Below, piece after piece: positions 15,201-16,839 of a DNA stretch of 16,839 nucleotides. The DNA comes from Firmicutes bacterium UBA5010 (GTDB lineage Bacteria > Bacillota > Clostridia > Tissierellales > Sedimentibacteraceae), in the NCBI GenBank assembly GCA_002396645.1, contig DGYI01000072.1:1-16839 (forward strand). The letters are read 5' to 3'. The notes under the pieces are model-generated. The model saw only the letters and a list, made by a program, of their open reading frames with translations. It had not been told where the DNA came from and did no database searches. Position numbers and translations under genes: made by a program. Each line of letters starts with the position of its first letter. Positions within the stretch are counted from its first letter, which is position 1.

Positions 15201-15355
15201 GACAAGAAGAAATCAGCACTGCTGTTAAATCATTTGAAGAATATATCAAGAGTGAAACTTTGGCTGTTTCAATAGAAAAAACAGATGATACTTCATATGA
15301 AATGCAAAATCTGAACGGCTTAGATACAGGAATTAAGCTTGAAAAAGTAGAGTAA
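12236..15355 (+). CDS. ileS: isoleucyl-tRNA synthetase, IleRS2 type with GIHH signature
   Basis: A 1039-residue class I synthetase that charges tRNA-Ile, about 100 residues longer than IleRS1 enzymes, as expected for the eukaryote-like IleRS2 type. PPTANGRPGIHHVIAR (48-63) holds the ATP-binding signature; where IleRS1 has HIGH this protein has GIHH (56-59), first and third residues exchanged. The second signature KMSKS is at 595-599, and WDTHGLP, a CSRCG motif (183-187), CEC/CSKC cysteine pairs before VIDCWFDSGSMPF, and the long C-terminal tRNA-binding extension are all present. IleRS2 enzymes are typically mupirocin-tolerant, and this altered motif has been linked in the literature to very high tolerance. 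It appears to be controlled by the T-box upstream; no second ileS is in the window. AAGGAAAG precedes the ATG. Confidence 0.96.
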   Translation: MKLFKDISKLPYNEYEKQMSGYWKDIDLLHQSVETRKDKPQFVFFEGPPTANGRPGIHHVIARTLKDSVCRFKTMEGYQVKRKAGWDTHGLPVEIEVEKQLGLKDKQDIENYGIAEFNQKCRDSVFTYSDLWRQMTERMAYLIDLDNPYITLDNNYIESVWWILDKFFKDGLMYEGHKILPYCSRCGTGLASHEVAQGYEEIKTSTAFVKFKKKDEDAYFLAWTTTPWTLASNVALTVHPEMEYVKIKLADTEDKKGDVLYLAKSLIGKVIKEEYEILAELKGKEMEYMEYEQLMPFVKADKKAFFVTCADYVTADDGTGIVHTAPAFGEDDYNTGMRYDLPVLQPVDETGKYVETIWAGKFVMDADPEILVWLKQEGKLYRKEAMLHNYPHCWRCKTPLLYYAKPSWYIQMTKLKDKLIENNNTVEWYPDYVGEKRFGNWLENLNDWAISRSRYWGTPLPVWKCECGHTDSVGSRKELVERAIENIDESIELHRPFVDDIHITCSKCGKAMTRVKDVIDCWFDSGSMPFAQHHYPFENKENFDELFPADFICEGIDQTRGWFYSLLAISTYVKGVSPYKRVLVNDLILDKFGKKMSKSRGNTVDPFDLFDKYGADALRWYLLYVSPAWSPTKFDEDGLKEVLSKYFGTIKNVYTFFSLYANTDNVNPREFFVEYKDRPELDRWIISKYNNLVKYVRESMSVFDLTKIVRAIQDFVNEDLSNWYIRRSRRRFWATELTEDKKAVYITTYEILVGLSKLTAPFAPYISEEMYLNLTGEKSVHLSFYPEANEGLIDKNVEERMDLVKELVKLGRASREVTKIKVRQPIQKILVDGKYEELISDLTPLIMEELNVKEVVFEKDLNSFMNFTIKPNFKTCGPKLGANVKLFANELLNVNAAEVIAAVQNGGSYNMTVNGTDVEVVEDMLDIRISSKEGYDVEMDNNLFVIIDTNLTKELIEEGFAREFISKVQQMRKNNGYEMMDNIRIFYNGQEEISTAVKSFEEYIKSETLAVSIEKTDDTSYEMQNLNGLDTGIKLEKVE

Positions 15356-15367
15356 GAAAAATAAAAC

Positions 15368-15429
15368 ACTAACCACAAATAGCTAGGCTGCACAAAATTT
15401 GAGCAACTGAGATGCTTTTTGTGGTTAGT
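15368..15429 (+). terminator. probable ileS terminator or leader hairpin of the next gene
   Basis: ACTAACCACAAA (15368-15379) and TTTGTGGTTAGT (15418-15429) form a perfect 12-bp stem 12 bases after the ileS stop, around a 38-base loop. The downstream sequence is ATTATATATATT, not a clean T-run. Inside the loop CACAAAA (15391-15397) can compete for the same right arm, and AGCA/TGCT forms a small inner stem. Confidence 0.55.
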
Positions 15430-15481
15430 ATTATATATATTAATATTTTATACGAGGGGAAATTATACGGAGGAAAAGAAT

Positions 15482-16783
15482 ATGAACAAAACTTTACTTA
15501 GAAATGCCAATATTATTAACAATGATTGCAGTATAGATAAAAATAAGGATATTTATATTGAGGACGGCAAAATAAATAAAGTTATAAATTCACGAAATAA
15601 TGCTTTAATCAGCGATGATTATGAGCTTATTGACTGCAGCGAATACTATGTAAGTCCCAGCTTTGTAAATTTGCATTCTCATGCTGCCATGAATATATTT
15701 AAGGGAATCGCTGAAGATGTTACAATTGATGATTGGTTTAATAAAGAGATTTTTCCTTATGAGAGCAAGCTAAGTGAAAATGATGTTTATTACGGAGTTA
15801 AGCTTGCTGTGATTGAAATGCTTGATAATGGTGTAACTGCATTTGCCGATCATTATTTTTGTCAGGATTCGGTTCTTCAAGCTGTATTGGACTGTAAAAT
15901 AAGAGCCGATATAGCACCGACTGTATTCGGTTTGGCACCTGATTATAAAGATCAATTAGAATCTGCTAAGGAATTTATAATAAAAAACAAAAATATTTCA
16001 AACAGAGTAAAATTAAGACTTGGCCCCCACGCTCCGTATACCTGTCCAAGACCGATACTGGACGAGATAGTAACTGTGGCTAAGGAGTTAAAAGTAGGTA
16101 TACATATACATGTTTCGGAAACGAAAGAACAAGTAGAAAATAGCTACAAAGAAAGCTCTAAATCACCGTTTAAGATATTGCAGGAAAGCGGTGCATTAGA
16201 TATAGATGCTATTATAGCACACGGACTTTGGGTAGAAGATGATGATTTGCAATATTTAAATGATAAAACCTTCTTTGCATTTTGCCCTAAAACATATATG
16301 AAGCTTGCTATGGGAAAGGGCAATATATACAGACTAAAGGATAAAATAAACTATAGCTTCGGAACTGATGGTGCAGCCAGCTCAAATACTTTGAGTCCTC
16401 TTGAGCAGGCGAGACTGTTTGCATTAAACGGAAAACTTCTGGAAGATAATTCTGAAGAGTTTGTCATTAAAGAAATATGGAAGCATTTGATGAACGCTCA
16501 TAATGCATTAAGCTTTAAAACCGGAAAAATAGAAATGGGATATGATGCTGATTTAATTATATGGAATTTGAAAAAATCTAACACCTATCCGGTATATAAT
16601 CCTGTAAATTCAATAATATACAGTTCAAATTCAAGCAATATTTTATATACTATGGTTGAAGGTGAATTTTTGAAATATGACGGTAAATTAATGATTAATG
16701 AAAATGAAATATTTAATAAAATCTCAGAAATTCAAAAATCTATACTCGAAAGAGGAAAGGGAAATAAAATAGTTGAATATTAA
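15482..16783 (+). CDS. amidohydrolase, MTA/SAH deaminase family
   Basis: A 433-residue cytosolic metal-dependent hydrolase of the TrzF/MtaD branch (5'-methylthioadenosine/S-adenosylhomocysteine deaminase). Metal and catalytic residues are seen: NLHSHAAM (H65, H67), GPHAPYTCP (H183), HIHVSETKEQ (H210, E213), AHGLW (H247) and FGTDGAASS (D296). The C-terminal GYDADLIIWNL beta-sandwich segment is typical. Two substrate-region motifs differ from the usual: FCPKTYMKL (267-275) instead of CPxSNxKL, and SSNTLSP (300-306) instead of SNNxLD. The substrate is therefore less certain than the fold. The ATG at 15482 is preferred (GGAGG at 15469-15473, 8-base spacing) over an in-frame TTG at 15419 inside the hairpin. 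Its length is normal for the family. It starts 126 bases after ileS and has no clear promoter of its own. Confidence 0.85.
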   Translation: MNKTLLRNANIINNDCSIDKNKDIYIEDGKINKVINSRNNALISDDYELIDCSEYYVSPSFVNLHSHAAMNIFKGIAEDVTIDDWFNKEIFPYESKLSENDVYYGVKLAVIEMLDNGVTAFADHYFCQDSVLQAVLDCKIRADIAPTVFGLAPDYKDQLESAKEFIIKNKNISNRVKLRLGPHAPYTCPRPILDEIVTVAKELKVGIHIHVSETKEQVENSYKESSKSPFKILQESGALDIDAIIAHGLWVEDDDLQYLNDKTFFAFCPKTYMKLAMGKGNIYRLKDKINYSFGTDGAASSNTLSPLEQARLFALNGKLLEDNSEEFVIKEIWKHLMNAHNALSFKTGKIEMGYDADLIIWNLKKSNTYPVYNPVNSIIYSSNSSNILYTMVEGEFLKYDGKLMINENEIFNKISEIQKSILERGKGNKIVEY

Positions 16784-16791
16784 ATTTAGTA

Positions 16792-16821
16792 TTGACAAAA
16801 ATTAAGATTAAATGGTAATAT
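16792..16821 (+). promoter_or_regulatory. promoter for the next gene beyond the window
   Basis: A consensus TTGACA (16792-16797) is followed after 18 bases by TAATAT (16816-16821), preceded by TG as in an extended -10. It begins nine bases after the amidohydrolase stop. Confidence 0.55.
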
Positions 16822-16839
16822 AAAATTAAGATAGTTAGC

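Overview
The window is A+T-rich chromosomal DNA with strong AGGAGG-type ribosome binding sites, short intergenic gaps, a T-box leader and two genes for alpha/beta-type small acid-soluble spore proteins. Together these point to a low-GC, endospore-forming, probably anaerobic member of the Firmicutes (Clostridia or Tissierellia). Exact placement is not possible from the sequence alone. No tRNA, rRNA, CRISPR array, transposase or phage gene is seen.

Layout. Positions 1-110 hold the likely tail of an upstream gene and a strong terminator. Positions 150-2180 (+) carry metabolic housekeeping genes: a GAF-type free methionine-(R)-sulfoxide reductase, then a RidA-FolD pair behind a clear sigma-A-type promoter and closed by a terminator. 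The FolD lacks the catalytic Lys and Gln of the cyclohydrolase site. Positions 2290-4256 (+) encode a secreted protein with about 11 WG repeats and an SLH-like C-terminus. It converges with, and overlaps, a minus-strand two-gene operon (4249-6706): an FAD oxidoreductase fused to a Rieske domain, followed by a tocopherol-cyclase-like protein. Next come two tandemly duplicated SASP genes (6772-7420, -) that share a sigma-F-like promoter and near-identical terminators.

Divergently from the SASP genes, 7560-9761 (+) is a three-gene unit: a LytTR DNA-binding regulator without a receiver domain, a small four-helix membrane protein resembling DUF3021, and an MFS transporter translationally coupled to it. 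Positions 9942-11838 hold a RloA/RloB (AbiL-type) pair, an AAA_21 ATPase and a TOPRIM-like partner, a known kind of anti-phage module. Positions 11895-12213 contain a 28-bp perfect palindrome touching the ileS promoter and then a complete isoleucine T-box leader. ileS (12236-15355) is of the long IleRS2 type and carries the swapped signature GIHH in place of HIGH. The window closes with an amidohydrolase of the MTA/SAH deaminase family and a promoter for the next gene.

No wholly unknown multi-gene system is certain here. The most unusual pieces are the Rieske/FAD plus tocopherol-cyclase-like operon, the LytTR/4-TM/MFS unit, the FolD and IleRS active-site variants, and the diverged second SASP.
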